A DNA stretch of 64,000 bases. Origin: Erinaceus europaeus (Eukaryota; Chordata; Mammalia; Eulipotyphla; Erinaceidae). Positions 20,701 through 32,629 of this stretch are shown in pieces. The stretch covers positions 106,291,587 through 106,355,586 of the forward strand of contig NC_080164.1 in NCBI RefSeq assembly GCF_950295315.1. Reading direction: 5' to 3'. The notes beneath the pieces are model-generated. The model was not told the origin of the DNA. It saw nothing but the letters and a program-made list of their open reading frames with translations, and did not search any database. Position 1 is the first letter of the stretch; the number at the start of each line of letters is the position of its first letter. Position numbers and translations under genes: made by a program.

Positions 20701-22036
20701 TTTATTTATAAAATGGAAATGTTGACAAGACTAGAGGATAATAGAGGTACATTTCCACACAATACCAACACCAAGAGCTCGATATCCTGACTAGGGCCCC
20801 AGGTAATGGGGAGGCCTAGTAGTGATTAAAGAGTCATTTTTAAAGTATGCCAGTCTCTTGCACTTGCTTAGCTTTTGAAGTGCTTCCTTTGCCTGACAAG
20901 ATTAGCTTTGGAGTGATTGAGGGACATATAATAGGAGGTAGGTGAGGCGGGTATCTAGGTCTAAGTAGAAACTGTATCATTAGGTACTTTAAAGTGTCCT
21001 TTTAGGTCTTTCTACTTGCTTGCTTCATTTATTGCCTCACTGCAAACTGTTGTGCACTTTTGTTTTAATTTATATATTTTCCCCTAACTTATGGATACAT
21101 GTGCATAAGTCCTATATCATAAGCTCTGATCTATACTGAGATTTTGAGGTTTAGTTAGGAAATGTGCCCCCTGAAGTGGAATTAAGGAGTCCTACTATCT
21201 GAGAAAGATCTCACCAGAGTAATGAAGCTGATGGGTCGACATTCCACGCCTGACGTCTCTGGACACAGTCCAAAGTGTAATAAGCTGAAGAGGTATTGGA
21301 TGCATTGCTTAGGTTGGGTTAAGCAGATGTTGTATCAGTTACTATGTCTTGAGAGGAGCATGTAGGATAGTGAGCCCCACCCTAGAGGTTCCAGGACTGG
21401 GAGATGTATGAGCTTCATAGAGAAAGTGGAAGGTTCCTGCTATCTTAGAGTTTTAAAATGCAATAGGCAGTTATTACTGTAATCAAATTATTTGGCAACT
21501 GGTTTAACTTTGAAAAACCCATTCTTATGATTTGCTGTTACATACTAGACCTCACCCTAAATTGTGTACTTTTATGCTATTTATATATGGGTGTATCTTA
21601 ATGCTACCAGTTGCTTCTGTTCTCCCCGGTCAAAGATTTTAGGATTTAATATTTTTTTTAAAAGTCATTATTAGAAAAGTATTGACAATTTGAGCCCACT
21701 ATTAAAATTTAATCTGCTTACCAATTTAAAGTCTTAAGTGCTTAGATTGAAGGAACATATACTCAGGCTATGGTCTATGCATCAGAAGTTTGAGACATCC
21801 AATCCATTTTTCCCCTCTCATATAAATTATATAGTTATTTGTGGGACATTAAGTTAATAGAAGTGTATATTAACACCATTCCCACCACCAAAGTTCTGTG
21901 TCCCTCCCTGCTTCCCTCCAACCCCCCAGTGAAGCTGAACATCTACCCTCACCCTCCACCCAGAAATTTTTACTTTAGTGCCCTACTCCAAACTCAGTCA
22001 GATTCTGCTTTGGGTTTCCTTTTCTGTTCTTCTTTC

Positions 22037-22850
22037 TCAACTTCTGTTTATGAGTGGGGTCATCCCATAGTCATCTTTGTCTTTCTGACATACCTCACTT
22101 AAAACAATTCTTTCTAACTCCATCCAAGATGGGTCAGAGAATATTCTTAAATGCTGCATAGTATTCCACTGTGTAAATATACCACAGGTTTCTCACACTC
22201 ATATGTTGTTGGGCGCCTGGTTTGCTTCCAGGTTTTAGCTATTGTGAACTTTGCTGCTATGAATATAGGTGTACATGTATCTTTTTGGTTGACTGTTATG
22301 GAGTCCTTAGGATATATCCCTAGCAGAGAAATTCCTGGGCCATATGAAAGTTCTATTTCTAGCCTTGCGAGAGTTCTACAGACTATTCTTCACAGAGGCT
22401 GGACCAATTTACATTCCCACCAGTAGTATAAGAGGATTCCTTTGTCCCCACAACCTCTCCAGCATTTGTGCCATGGTCATTTTTGATATATGACATTCTC
22501 ACAGGAGTGAGGTGGTACCTCATTGTTGTCTTTATTTGCATTTCTCTGACAATGACCTGGAGCAATTTTTTTATATGTTTGTTAGCCTTTTGGATCTCTA
22601 CTGTAGTGAATATTCTGTTCATATCCTCTTCTATTGTTGAATGAGGTCATTTGCTTTTTTTTTTTTGCTAATTTTGCAGAGCTCTGTACATATGTTGGTT
22701 ATTAGCCTCTTGTCTGATGTATGACATATGAAGATTTTCTCCCATTCTGTGAGGAGTCTCTTTGTTTGGGTTACTGTTTCTTTTGCTGTCCAGAAGCTTT
22801 TCAATTTGATGTAGTCTCATTGATTTGTTTTTGTTCCTGCCTGCCTCGGT
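22037..22850 (-). pseudogene. L1 ORF2 C-terminal remnant
   Basis: The minus-strand frames carry C-terminal ORF2 landmarks ([20 protein letters not shown] near 22480-22540). Several shifts and stops are present. It follows directly, after the internal deletion, on the ORF2 5' end. Confidence 0.82.
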
Positions 22851-23059
22851 GTGTGTGTGTGTGTGGTCTATTAGCTTGTATGATAGTTTTCCATCCCTTC
22901 ACTTTAAGTCTGTGTTTGTCTTGTTGGGTCAAGTGAGAATCTTGCAAGCAGCATATGACTGGGTTGTGTTTTCTGATCCATCCTCCCACTCTGTGCCTTT
23001 TAATGGGTAAGTTTAAGTCATTGAAATTGTTAGTATTATAGATTTAAGGTATTCCAGTG

Positions 23060-24115
23060 CCATTATTCAACATTTTTTAATTTTTCTGATATATGGAGAT
23101 TATTATGGTATGCTCTTTTTTATAGGAGGTCTTTTGGATCCTCTTTCAGGGCAGGCTTGGTGATGGTCGCCTTCTTTAACTATTGCATGTCTGCAAAGGT
23201 TTTCATCCCTCTATCTAGTTTGAATGAAAGCGAGCAGGATATATTACCCTTGGTTGAAACCCTTTTTCATTGAGGGCTCAATAGATATCTTGCCAGAAGG
23301 CTTTTAGAGTTTGAGTGGAGAAGTCTGCTGATAGTCTTATGGGTTTTCCCCTGTATGTGACTTTTTGTTTTTCACTTGCAGCCTTTAGGATCCTTTCTTT
23401 ATCATTACTTCTTTTCATTGTAATTGTGATGTATCTTGGTGTCTTCAGGTCTGGGTTGATTCTGTTTGGAACTCTGTGATCATCTTGAATCTTAAAGTCC
23501 TTTCTGCTGTTTAGGGCTGAGACATTTTCTTCTATTATTTCCTCTAGGATGTTTTCTTCCACTTCCTCTCTTTCTCCCTCTGATAGGCCAATTATTCAAA
23601 TGTTACCTCTTATGAGATCATCCCATATGTCTCTGTTGTTGTTTTCAGTGTCTCTCAAACTCTTTTACCTCATTTTTAGTATTCTCTAGCTCATCCTCTG
23701 TCTGTGTGATTCTGTTTTCTGCTTCTGTTTATCTGTTTTTCCTTCCCTCAGCTTCCTTCTTCTGTTCAGCTATTTTTTTTTTTACCTTGCGCTGTTAAAG
23801 TATTATCTTCTTCTGCTTGTTGGCCTCTTAGCTCAGCTGTTTCAGCTTTCAGTTCTCTAATTACATCAAGATAGCTAGAATTTTCCTTGAGGGTCTCATC
23901 TGTTATTTCCTTATTTCTGATAGCCTTTTCCTCGATAGCTGTCCTCATTTCTGTGGTTAGTAGATTAATTATTGTTTGTATCCTTTCCTTATTTATAGTT
24001 CCTTCTGACTTCTTTAGAGTTTCTTCTGGGCTCTTCTCCTGATTCATTTTGGTAGCAGTATTATTTGCTCTCAATTTAACCTTTTTTTTATTGATGTCAT
24101 TTTTATTTTTCTGTC
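23060..24115 (-). pseudogene. L1 ORF1p remnant
   Basis: L1 ORF1p is an RNA-binding trimeric chaperone of the L1 RNP. Two large minus-strand pieces are readable. One (23766-24074) is Lys/Glu-rich with heptad-like spacing and resembles the ORF1 coiled coil (EEKAIRNKEITDETLKE). The other (23278-23562) holds the C-terminal domain with RVPNRINPDLKTPRYITI and KGKPIRLSADFST-like motifs. Frameshifts near 23570-23760 separate them. About 330 codons in total would be normal for the family. Confidence 0.85.
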
Positions 24116-24520
24116 CTGTTGTCCTTCAGTTGTTGTGTTGTGTGAGTACAGCCATGCTAATCTAAAGTCTTTTCAAAAATGAAGTCACAAACCTCAAAAA
24201 GTACAACAATAGCAATGGAAGCAAAGATCTATGCAGTTCAACCAAAATCATTTAGCAAAGTAACACCTCCACTCAAAAAATAAAAGAAAAGAGACAAAAC
24301 AAGAATAGACAATTATGCAAATAAACTCTCAATTATAAATTCTAGAGACAGTGGGGAGAGGACAAGAGAAAAGAGACAAACACAAAGAAAGAAAAAGTTT
24401 ACTCTGAGTCAAACCTTTCCACAAGATAATTCACAAATTCACAGCCTCATCCCCTTCCTAAACCAAGCAAAAACAATTACAAGAAACAACTATCAAACAA
24501 ACTCAAGAAGTAGGTGAAGA

Positions 24521-25137
24521 ATAGTACACTCTAATTTCATCTCAGGTAGTTCACTTTCTAACAAAGTCCCTTAACCTAGATATACACCAGTTTCTGTGAG
24601 AGAGAGCTTATGTGCACACGTATCCATAAACTACTGCAAAATATATACCTGAAAGCAGGACTACACTAGAGTTTGCAGTGAGTACCTCCCTAACACTTCC
24701 TCTCCACTATTCCAAGCTTGGGATCCATGATTGCTCAACAAATTGTTTGGCTTCATATGTTAACTCTCTTTTCAATCACCAGGTTCCAGATGCCACCAGG
24801 ATGCTACCCAGGCTTCCCTGGATTGAAGACCCCACCAATGTGTCCTGGAGCTCAGCTTCCCCAGAGACACACCTTACTAGGGAAAGAGAGAGGCAGACTG
24901 GGAGTATGGACCGAACAGTCAACACCCATGTTCAGCGGGGAAGCAATTACAGAAGCCAGACCTTCTACCTTCTGCAACCCTCAACGACCCTGGGTTCATG
25001 CTCCCAGAGGGCTAGAGAATGGGAAAGCTATCATGGGAGGGGGTGGGTTACGGAGATTGGGTGGTGGGAATTGTGTGGAGTTGTACCCCTCCTACCTTAT
25101 GTTTTTGTTCATTAATCTTTTCTTAAATAAAAAATTT
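24521..25137 (+). mobile_element. L1 3' UTR, sense (left arm of inverted repeat)
   Basis: Type A 3' UTR and terminus from 'atagtacactctaatttca' to 'ttcttaaataaaaaattt'. It is nearly the reverse complement of 25334-25952. The 145-codon frame at 24678-25115 is mirrored on the opposite strand at 25557-25793; it is a shared non-coding sequence, not a gene. Confidence 0.88.
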
Positions 25138-25316
25138 AAAAGAAAAGAAAAACAGGTAGTCTAACCCAGGCAAGGCCAAGGCCCTAGTTGGTCAGGTATT
25201 CTGTCACTCAGATAGAGCTCCAGCCCCCTTCAAAAAGAAACAAACAAAAAATTGCTTTGCTTGGAGATAACCCCCCTCCTTGGATGACAACCAAGAATCT
25301 TGATAAAGAAATTGCC

Positions 25317-27233
25317 AAGAATCTTTTTTTTTTTAATTTTTTATTTAAGAAAGGATTATTGAACAAAAGCATAAGGTAGGAGGGGTACAACTCCACACAA
25401 TTCCCAACACCCAATCCCCATAACCCACCCCCTCCCATGGTAGCCTTCCCATTCTCTATCCCTCTGGGAGCATGGACTCAGGGTCATTGAGGGTTACAGA
25501 AGGTAGAAGGTCTGGCTTCTGTAATTGCTTCCCCGCTGAACATGGGCGTTGACTGGTCAGTCCATACCCCCAGTCTGCCTCTCTCTTTCCCTAGTAGGGT
25601 GTGACTCTGGGGAAGCTGAGCTCCAGGACACATTGGTGGGGTCTTCAATCCAGGGAAGCCTAGCCAGCATCCTGGTGGCATCTGGAACCTGGTGATTGAA
25701 AAGAGAGTTAACATATGAAGCCAAACAATTTGTTGAGCAATCATGGATCCCAAGCTTGGAATAGTGGAGAGGAAGTGTTAGGGAGGTACTCACTGCAAAC
25801 TCTAGTGTAGTCCTGCTTTCAGGTATATATTTTGCAGTAGTTTATGGATACGTGTGCACATAAGCTCTCTCTCATAGAAACTGGTGTATAGCTAGGTTAT
25901 GGGACTTTGTTAGAAAGTGAACTACCTGAGATGAAATTAGAGTGTACTATTAAAGGAAAGGTCTCACCCGAGTAATGAAGCTGAAGGGTTGTCATTCCAC
26001 ACGTGAAGTCTCTGGATACATTCTGAGGTGAAGCATGTTGAGGTAGCAATCGTTGCTTTGGTTAGGTTGTGATCGGCAGATGCAATGTTATTTGGTTTGG
26101 ATTGGGAGATGCATACGGGAAAGTGGGCCCTATCCAAGGGTTCCAGGACTGGGGGAAGTAGGGACTCTATAGTGAAGATGTGAGGTTCCTGCTGTCTTAG
26201 GGTTCAAAAAGACAATCAATAGTTAATATTATCATCACATTATTTGTTAATTGGGTTAACTTTGAAAAGTCCCTTTGTTATGGTTTGCTGGACAGTACCC
26301 AGTATCTTGTATATAGCTGTGCTATTGGAAGCTTCTAGTCTACTTGGTCTAGGCTTTTGAGAGAGTCCGCATATCAAATACATAGCCTATATATTAAAAA
26401 GATTCAGTTTGTCTTTTGAGAAACTTTGAGACATACAAGAACATCACTATAATACTTGTAATATATCAGAGTAAACAAATTGTTTTTTAGAACAATGGCA
26501 CTACAATACATTAAATCCATAATATCAATAAATGTCAATGGCTTAAACTCACCCATCAAAAGGCACAGGGTGGGGGGATGGATCAGAAAACATAACCCAA
26601 CCATATGCTGCTTGCAAGAATCCCATCTGTCACAACAAGATAAACACAGACTTAAAGTGAAAGGATGGAAAACTATCATACAGGCTAACGGTCCACAAAA
26701 AAGGGCAGGAACAGCCATTCTCATCTCAGACACGATAGATTTTAAATTAAATAAAGTAATAAAAGATAGGCAAGGACATTACATAATGATTAGAGGATCA
26801 ATCAGCCAAGAAGACTTAACAATTATTAACATCTATGCACCCAACGAGGGACCATCTAAATACATTAAACACCTATTGAAAGAATTTCAAAAATACATCA
26901 ATAGTAATACAATAATAGTGGGAGACTTCAATACCCCACTCTCACACTTAGACAGATCAACAAAGCAGAGAACCAATAAAGATACAAGAGAATTGAATGA
27001 AGAGATTGACACACTAGACCTCTTGGACATTTTCAGACTCCTCCGCCCCAAAAAACTGGAATACACCTTCTTTTCAAATCCACACAACACATACTCAAGG
27101 ATAGACCACATGTTAGGCCACAAAGACAGCATCAATAAATTCAAGAACATTAAAATCATCCCAAGTATCTTCTCAGACCACAGTGGAGTAAAACTAACTT
27201 TTAACAACAAACGGAAAATTATTAAAAGGCAAT
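25317..27233. mobile_element. 5'-inverted (twin-primed) L1 with 21-bp TSD
   Basis: A perfect 21-base TSD lies at 25296-25316 and 27234-27254. After 'aagaatc' and a poly(T) (from 25323) comes the antisense terminus and type A 3' UTR to about 26430. The orientation then flips and the L1 ORF1-ORF2 spacer plus the ORF2 endonuclease domain run in sense from about 26440 to 27233. The order poly(T), antisense 3' arm, sense 5' arm is the signature of twin priming. The endonuclease arm is still open, so the insertion is comparatively young. Confidence 0.93.
26495..27233 (+). pseudogene. L1 ORF2p endonuclease domain, open but truncated
   Basis: Apurinic-endonuclease-like domain of L1 ORF2p, which nicks target DNA for target-primed reverse transcription. 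From the Met at 26495 about 245 codons are open with all the expected blocks in order: INVNGLNSPIKR near the start, CCLQESHL (catalytic Glu), IINIYAPN, VGDFNTPL (Asp/Asn), SRIDHML and SDHSGVKLTF (terminal Asp-His pair). The reading ends at the insertion boundary, where a stop comes just inside the TSD. The reverse transcriptase and C-terminal domains are absent, so it cannot mobilise anything alone. An upstream TTG-led extension (26480) exists, but the ATG at 26495 matches the start position in the full-length copy at 43038-43040. Confidence 0.9.
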
Positions 27234-27254
27234 AATCTTGATAAAGAAATTGCC

Positions 27255-28655
27255 TCCATAGAAGACCTGCCAGGATAAACTAGTGTAGGTGTTGCTCTTG
27301 GGTCAAGGGCGGGGGGGGGAAGGGGAGTGCAGAAGGAAATAGCCAAGCCAAAACTCCCAGCTGAATCCTTGTTTCCTTTGTCCTTTTTGGGCCTCTGTTT
27401 GTTTGCCCAAGGGTGGTTTATAGGACTCTTCTTGGTGCCACTCTGACTTCCACCCTGCTTTTCTTCTCCATCACTGGCCCCAAAATCCTACCCTCACCCA
27501 AGATTCCTAGGTTGAAAGCAGCTTCCTTGCAGAGCTCACACCATGTGTTGTCTCCAAGCTTCTATCTTTGCTTCATGCCCAAGGTGTTTAAAAAGAATAA
27601 GTCAGTACATTTGTTATGTAATAAAATTTACTCTATCCATTTATTTTATAACAACCAAGTGTCTACAATATTCTTCATTACCACCCAGAAACTATATCAT
27701 CAATTTATCTGAGTTTTCTTTTCTGACTCTCAGAAAAATTCTGTAGCTTTCTATACTCTATGCTTTTTACATCTGAGCTTTTTGTTCCACTTTGGATATT
27801 GGGATCTTGAAATTCAAATTTCATTGAAAAGTTGCTCCAAGCATCTCCAAGCTTAAGCCAGGCAGAGAGCATGAGTTTACAAGTATGTACAGTCAAATTT
27901 CTAAAATAAAAACCAGACATTCTAGATGACAATAACATTGTGTGAAAAAATCTTCTACTCTTTAGAAAAATAAGAGAAAGTAGGATAATGCTTCTGAACT
28001 ATAGACCCTCAGTGTGTTTTTCTTTCACCTAATTGAAAGAACTCTTCTGGAGGGAGTCAGTTATCCTTGTAGCAAATTGGGTATTCTTTACTTCTATCAG
28101 CTCATCATTGAAGAACGAAAACAATTTTTGTGAAGCAGTTTTAGAAGCTCATGCTTATTTGTTTCGTTTTGATTTTACCAAGGCTATATTAACCTTGACT
28201 GAGCTTTGAAAAAAAAAAAAAAATAAGGGGGGAGAGATTCTTCTGATCCTGTCAGCATTTCTGGAAGATCCAGTTACAGAAGCCGAAATGAAGATGATGG
28301 ATCACATCATCATTCCTGACCAGTCAACCAAGAGGAAAGACCCAGACCAGACCAGCACAGACACAAGTGCCATCACCTTCTGGAGTGATCTGCTTGCACA
28401 GTGGCTTATTTTTGCTCCCACTGCACTAATTTTAAGACATCCCACAGGGTCCCTTGTGGCTTTACACTTCTTTTCTAGGGACAACTTGGTGTCAGGGTCT
28501 TTTGGCAAATTTAAGCAGAAATCATTAAAAGAAGAAAACACACAGGCAATTCAAATATAATGAAATCACCTGTCCACTTTCCTAACACTGCTAATGTTTC
28601 AAGTTCAAGACAAAGACAACACTCTGGAAATGTTTCTTTCCTTTTCTCTAAACAA
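27255..28655. other. Unique stretch, about 1.4 kb
   Basis: No repeat family recognised. A G run lies at 27311-27320. A 90-codon plus-strand frame (28288-28560) is opposed by a similar minus-strand frame and shows no domain. I see no gene. Confidence 0.5.
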
Positions 28656-28662
28656 GCTATAT

Positions 28663-28910
28663 TGAGGGGGCAAGGAGTGGCACACTGGCTTAAGCACAAG
28701 AATGTGGGTTTGAGCCCTAGCTCACCACCTGTACAAAGGATACTTAACAATCAGTGAAGCATCTCTCTTTCTCTCTCCCTTTCTATCTCAACCCCTTCTC
28801 AATTTCTTTCTCTCCTATCTAATAAAATATGGGGAAATGACCACCAGGAGCAGTGGATTCATAATATCAGCACCAAGCCCCAGCTATAACACTGTAGGCA
28901 AAAATGAAGA
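28663..28910 (+). mobile_element. Family B SINE with 3' module
   Basis: 'gcaaggagtggcacactggc' head, 'gggtttgagccctagc' B-box-like segment, CT-rich body and 3' module 'accaccaggagcagtggatt'. Confidence 0.82.
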
Positions 28911-29082
28911 TGCTAATTTGCAGAAAACTAATTAGAGGACTACTGTTTTAAAGTCTCAGTATCAGATTTCCTAGAGGTACATTAGACAGAGAAATTGTGC
29001 TCTCAAAGGTAATAGATGGACACGATAAGTAACTTTTTGTATATGAGTTCTAAATAATTGAAACACATGAACCTTCAAAAAA

Positions 29083-29278
29083 ATTAAACACCTGGTTAAG
29101 TGCACGTGTTATAGTGCACAAGGACCCAGGTTCAAGCCCCCGATCCCCACCTGCAGGGAAGAAGCTTCACAAGTGGTGTAGCAGTGTTACAGGTGTCTCT
29201 CTATCTATCTCCCTCTCTATCACCCCCTTCCCTTTCAATTTCTGGCTGTCTCTATCTAATAAATTTTTTTTTTAAATT
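29083..29278 (+). mobile_element. Family B SINE
   Basis: 'acacctggttaagtgcacgt', 'ggttcaagcccccgatcccc', 'acctgcagggaagaagcttc', CT-rich body and 'atctaataaattttt' end. Confidence 0.85.
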
Positions 29279-29329
29279 AAACATCCCAGAATCAATAGCC
29301 AAACTGTGCCTCATACTTTGTGAAAATTA

Positions 29330-29745
29330 TTGTGGTTATTGTTGGGAGAGTGGGGACACAGAAGTCTAGTGTTGAGTGGGGTGTGGAACTGTATAACTTG
29401 TAATCTTAGAATCCCTTTTTAAAAAAAATTATTTATTTAGTACCTTTTGTTGCTCTTTTGTTGTTGTTGTTGTTGTACTTATTATTGTTGTCATTGTTGG
29501 GTAGGACAGAGAGAAATGGAGATGGGGGGGACAAAGAGGGGGAGGGAAAGATAGACATCTGCAGACCTGCTTCACCACTTGTGAAGCAACTCCCCTGCAG
29601 ATGAGGAGGCAGGAGCTCAAACTGGGATCCTTAAGCCAGTCCTTGCGCTTCACAGCACATGTGCTTAACTTGCTGCACTACCACCTTATAATCTTATGAA
29701 TTTGTAAACCACTGTATAATCACTAATAGTTAACAAAATAATAAT
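29330..29745 (+). mobile_element. L1 3' terminus split by an antisense SINE
   Basis: Sense L1 end at 29330-29418 ('gggacacagaagtctagtg', 'gtataacttgtaatctta') resumes at 29690-29745 ('ttataatcttatgaatttgt'). Confidence 0.6.
29419..29690 (-). mobile_element. Family A SINE, antisense
   Basis: 'cttttgttgctcttttgttg', 'ggtaggacagagagaaatgg', 'ctcccctgcagatgaggagg' and 'gtgcttaacttgctgcacta' are the reverse of the family A order. It is inserted into the L1 end above. Confidence 0.9.
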
Positions 29746-29841
29746 CTTCCTTTTCAATTTTTACATTTTATTAGTGATTTAAGAATAATTAAGGAGATTA
29801 TAAGATAACAATATGGTGTCTCTCACACTCTGTCTCATCTT

Positions 29842-31513
29842 TTTTTTTGTATATCTCTTTTTTTAATTTATTTAAGAAAGGAGACATTAACAAAACCATA
29901 GAATAAGAGGGGTACAATTCCGCACAATTCCCATAACCCAATCTCCACATCCCACCCCCTCCCCTGATAGCCTTCCCATTCTCTATCTCTCTGGGAGTAT
30001 GGATCCAGGGTCGTTGTGGGTTGCAGAGGGTGGAATTGCTTCTGTAATTGCTTCCCCACTGAACATGGGTGTTGATTGGTCTATCCATACTCCCAGTCTG
30101 TCTCTCTCTTTCCCTAGTAGGGTGGGGCTCTGAGGAAGTGGAGCTCCAGTACACATTGATGGGGTCATCTGTCCAGGGAAGTCTGGTCAGCATCCGGAAC
30201 CTGGTGGCTGAAAAGAGAGTTAACATACAAAGCCAAACAAATTGTTGAGCAATCATGGACCTAAAGGCTGGAATAGTGCAGATGAAGTGTTGGGGGTATT
30301 CCCTGCATGCTCTTGTGTACTTCTGCTTTCAGGTATATATTTTTCCCCTAGTTTATGGGTACGGGTGAACCTATGCTCTATTTCAGGGGATCTGGACTGT
30401 ATCTAGGTTTGGGGACTTTATTGGGGAGTGGAACACCTGGAATGGAATTAGAGAATACTATGAAAGGAAAGGTCTCACCCGAGTGATGAAGCTGAAGGGT
30501 TATCATTCCACACCTGAAGTCTCTGGTCACAGTCTGAAGTGAAGCATGCTGGGGTGGCACTCATTGTGTTGATTAGGTTGCGATCCACGGATGCAATATT
30601 ACTTGATTTGAATTAAGAGCAGCATGCAGAAAAGTGGGCCCCACCCTAAGGTTCCAGGACTGGGGGAAATATAGGCTCTATAGTGGAAATGTGAGGTTTC
30701 TGTTGTCTTAGGGTTCAAGAAGACAATGGATAGTTATTGTTATCATCACATTATTTGGTGATAGGGTTAACTTTGGAAAGTCCCTTTGATAGGGTTTGGG
30801 GTATAGTACCTAGCATCTTGTATATAGCTGTGCTGTCTTTTGCTTCTGTTCTCCCTGGTCTAGGCTTTTAGGAGAGAACATGTCAAAGACAGCCTATGTA
30901 TTAAAAAGACTCAGTCTGTGTTTTAAGAAGTTCTAGACATATCATCAGTTTTTCGCCTTGCATATTAATTAAGTAGTGGTTTATATAATGTTTACACTTT
31001 AATAGGATTGTACATAAACACCACTCCCACCACCAAAAGACTGTGTCCCATCCCCACCACCCACCCCCGCCCCCCCAGCCTCCACTGTGCCGGGAAGCCC
31101 AATGGCCACCCTCCCCTTCACTACAGTGTTTTTACATTGGTGCCCTACTCTCGATTTAATCAGATCCTGCTTATAGTTTCCCTTTCTGTTCTTCTTTCTC
31201 AACTTCTGTTGATGAGTGGGGACATCTCATACTCATTTTTATCTTTCTGACTTAGCTGACTTAACATACTTCCTTCTAGCTCTGTCCAAGATGGGTTAGA
31301 TAAGGTGGGCTCATTGTTCTTAATAGCTGCATAGTATTCCATTGTGTATATGTACCACAGCTTTCTCAGCCACTCATCTGCTGTTGGGCACCTGGGTTCC
31401 TTCCAGGTTTTAGCTATTATGAATTGTGCTGTTATGAACATAGATGTACACACATCTTTTTGGTTGGGTATTATGGAATCCTTGGGGTATATCCCCAGGA
31501 GAGGAATTACTGG
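29842..31513 (-). mobile_element. 5'-truncated antisense L1 with 10-bp TSD
   Basis: The TSD 'gtctcatctt' is at 29832-29841 and 31514-31523. On the minus strand it contains the ORF2 C-terminus (31513 to about 31199, ending in the LINRS-stop motif) and a full type A 3' UTR down to a reverse poly(A) at 29842-29870. The ORF2 tail (31199-31453) is open for 84 codons ([20 protein letters not shown] at its start). Simple truncation, no inversion. Confidence 0.9.
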
Positions 31514-31524
31514 GTCTCATCTTC

Positions 31525-31887
31525 TATCAAAAGGGAAATGGCTGCCAGGAACAATGAAATAGTGCAGGTACCACTGAACCCCAGTGGTAAAAATTTAAAA
31601 AGCATATTTAAAATGAAAGTAAGGTAAACATGTGTATAAATTTAAAATGCATGTCACCTAAATTGCTAGCTTCTCTTGAATTGAGAGCTTGTATCAGTAA
31701 TCTCTTCTGTCATTGTCATCATTTTACTTTCAGCTGATAACTACTTAAAATCTATAAATATACAATATTTTTCAAATTAGCTTAGGAAATCATATTTTAC
31801 TCTATTCCTAACTTACACATTTTCACTATAAGAATGATTCCAAATTAAAAGATGTGAAACTAATTAATGCATAAAAAATACTATTTC
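31525..31887. other. Unassigned AT-rich stretch
   Basis: No feature recognised. Confidence 0.5.
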
Positions 31888-32128
31888 AGGGATTCGGAAG
31901 TTAGCTCAACGGGTTAAACACACATGGAGTTAAATGCAATGACTGGTGTAAGGAACCTGGTTCGAGCCCCTGGCTCCCCACATGCAAGGGTGTTGCTTCA
32001 CAAGCAGTGAAGCAGGTCTGCAGGGGTCTATCTTTCTCTCCCCATCTCTGTCTTCCCCTCCTCTCTCCATTTCTCTCTGTCCTATCCAACAAAGATGACA
32101 TCAATAACAACAACAATAAAAAATCAGT
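31888..32128 (+). mobile_element. Family A SINE
   Basis: 'ggaagttagctcaacgggtt' head, 'ggttcgagcccctggctccc', CT-rich body and AAC-rich end. Confidence 0.9.
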
Positions 32129-32129
32129 T

Positions 32130-32498
32130 ATACATTTAGGAATAATAATAACCTTGATGTGACAGGAATGACCAATTTTCAGAAATTGGGCAAATTTCTA
32201 ATGATAGATTTGTTTCAAAAAATATAGTTCAACTAGATCTTTTCATTGGCAGAGTACAAAGTAATACATATCCATTCTTATAGATCAGATACAGTATGCT
32301 ACACATTTCATGTAATTATTGATTATGAAATCAATAATTACTATACTTACCTGGCAGGGGAAGTATCAGGATCAAGGATGAAGGTGGTCTTCCCATGCTG
32401 AGTCTTTTCCATCACATTTGGGAAGTGTTGACACCTGCAATTTCTCCAAATGTAGGGGAACTTAACTGTAGAAGTTATGGTGGGAGGACTGTGTTTGT

Positions 32499-32499
<1 letters not shown>
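32130..32499. other. Unassigned stretch
   Basis: AT-rich; nothing recognised. Confidence 0.5.
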
Positions 32500-32546
<47 letters not shown>

Positions 32547-32547
32547 G
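32500..32547. repeat. (GAAA)n microsatellite
   Basis: About 11 uninterrupted GAAA units. Confidence 0.97.
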
Positions 32548-32629
32548 GAAATGTATTAAATTAATAATTACATAGTCACTACCTAGTGAACTGAAGACTA
32601 AAAATGTCAAGATAAGTTTTGGGATATTT

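Larger units (their letters stand above)
20705..24520 (-). mobile_element. Internally deleted antisense L1
   Basis: Read on the minus strand: 5' UTR-like sequence (about 24520-24110), ORF1 (about 24110-23060), the start of ORF2 (about 23030-22865), then a jump to the ORF2 C-terminus (about 22850-22037) and the 3' UTR (about 22036-20705). About 2.9 kb of ORF2 (endonuclease remainder and reverse transcriptase) is missing; the join falls at a short (TG)n at 22851-22865. The 3' UTR is also shortened near 20775. It cannot encode a working L1. Confidence 0.85.

Noticed and set aside
24678..25164. Overlapping 145- and 148-codon frames, mirrored at 25484-25793 on the minus strand
   Set aside because: They are L1 3' UTR; the mirror image is the other arm of the inverted repeat. 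Two frames open over the same bases, no domain.
26495..27233. Calling the endonuclease frame a functional gene
   Set aside because: The insertion ends inside ORF2; there is no reverse transcriptase and no promoter in the correct place after inversion.
28288..28560. 90-codon frame in unique DNA
   Set aside because: An antisense frame of equal length overlaps it, there are no splice signals around it, and no recognisable domain.
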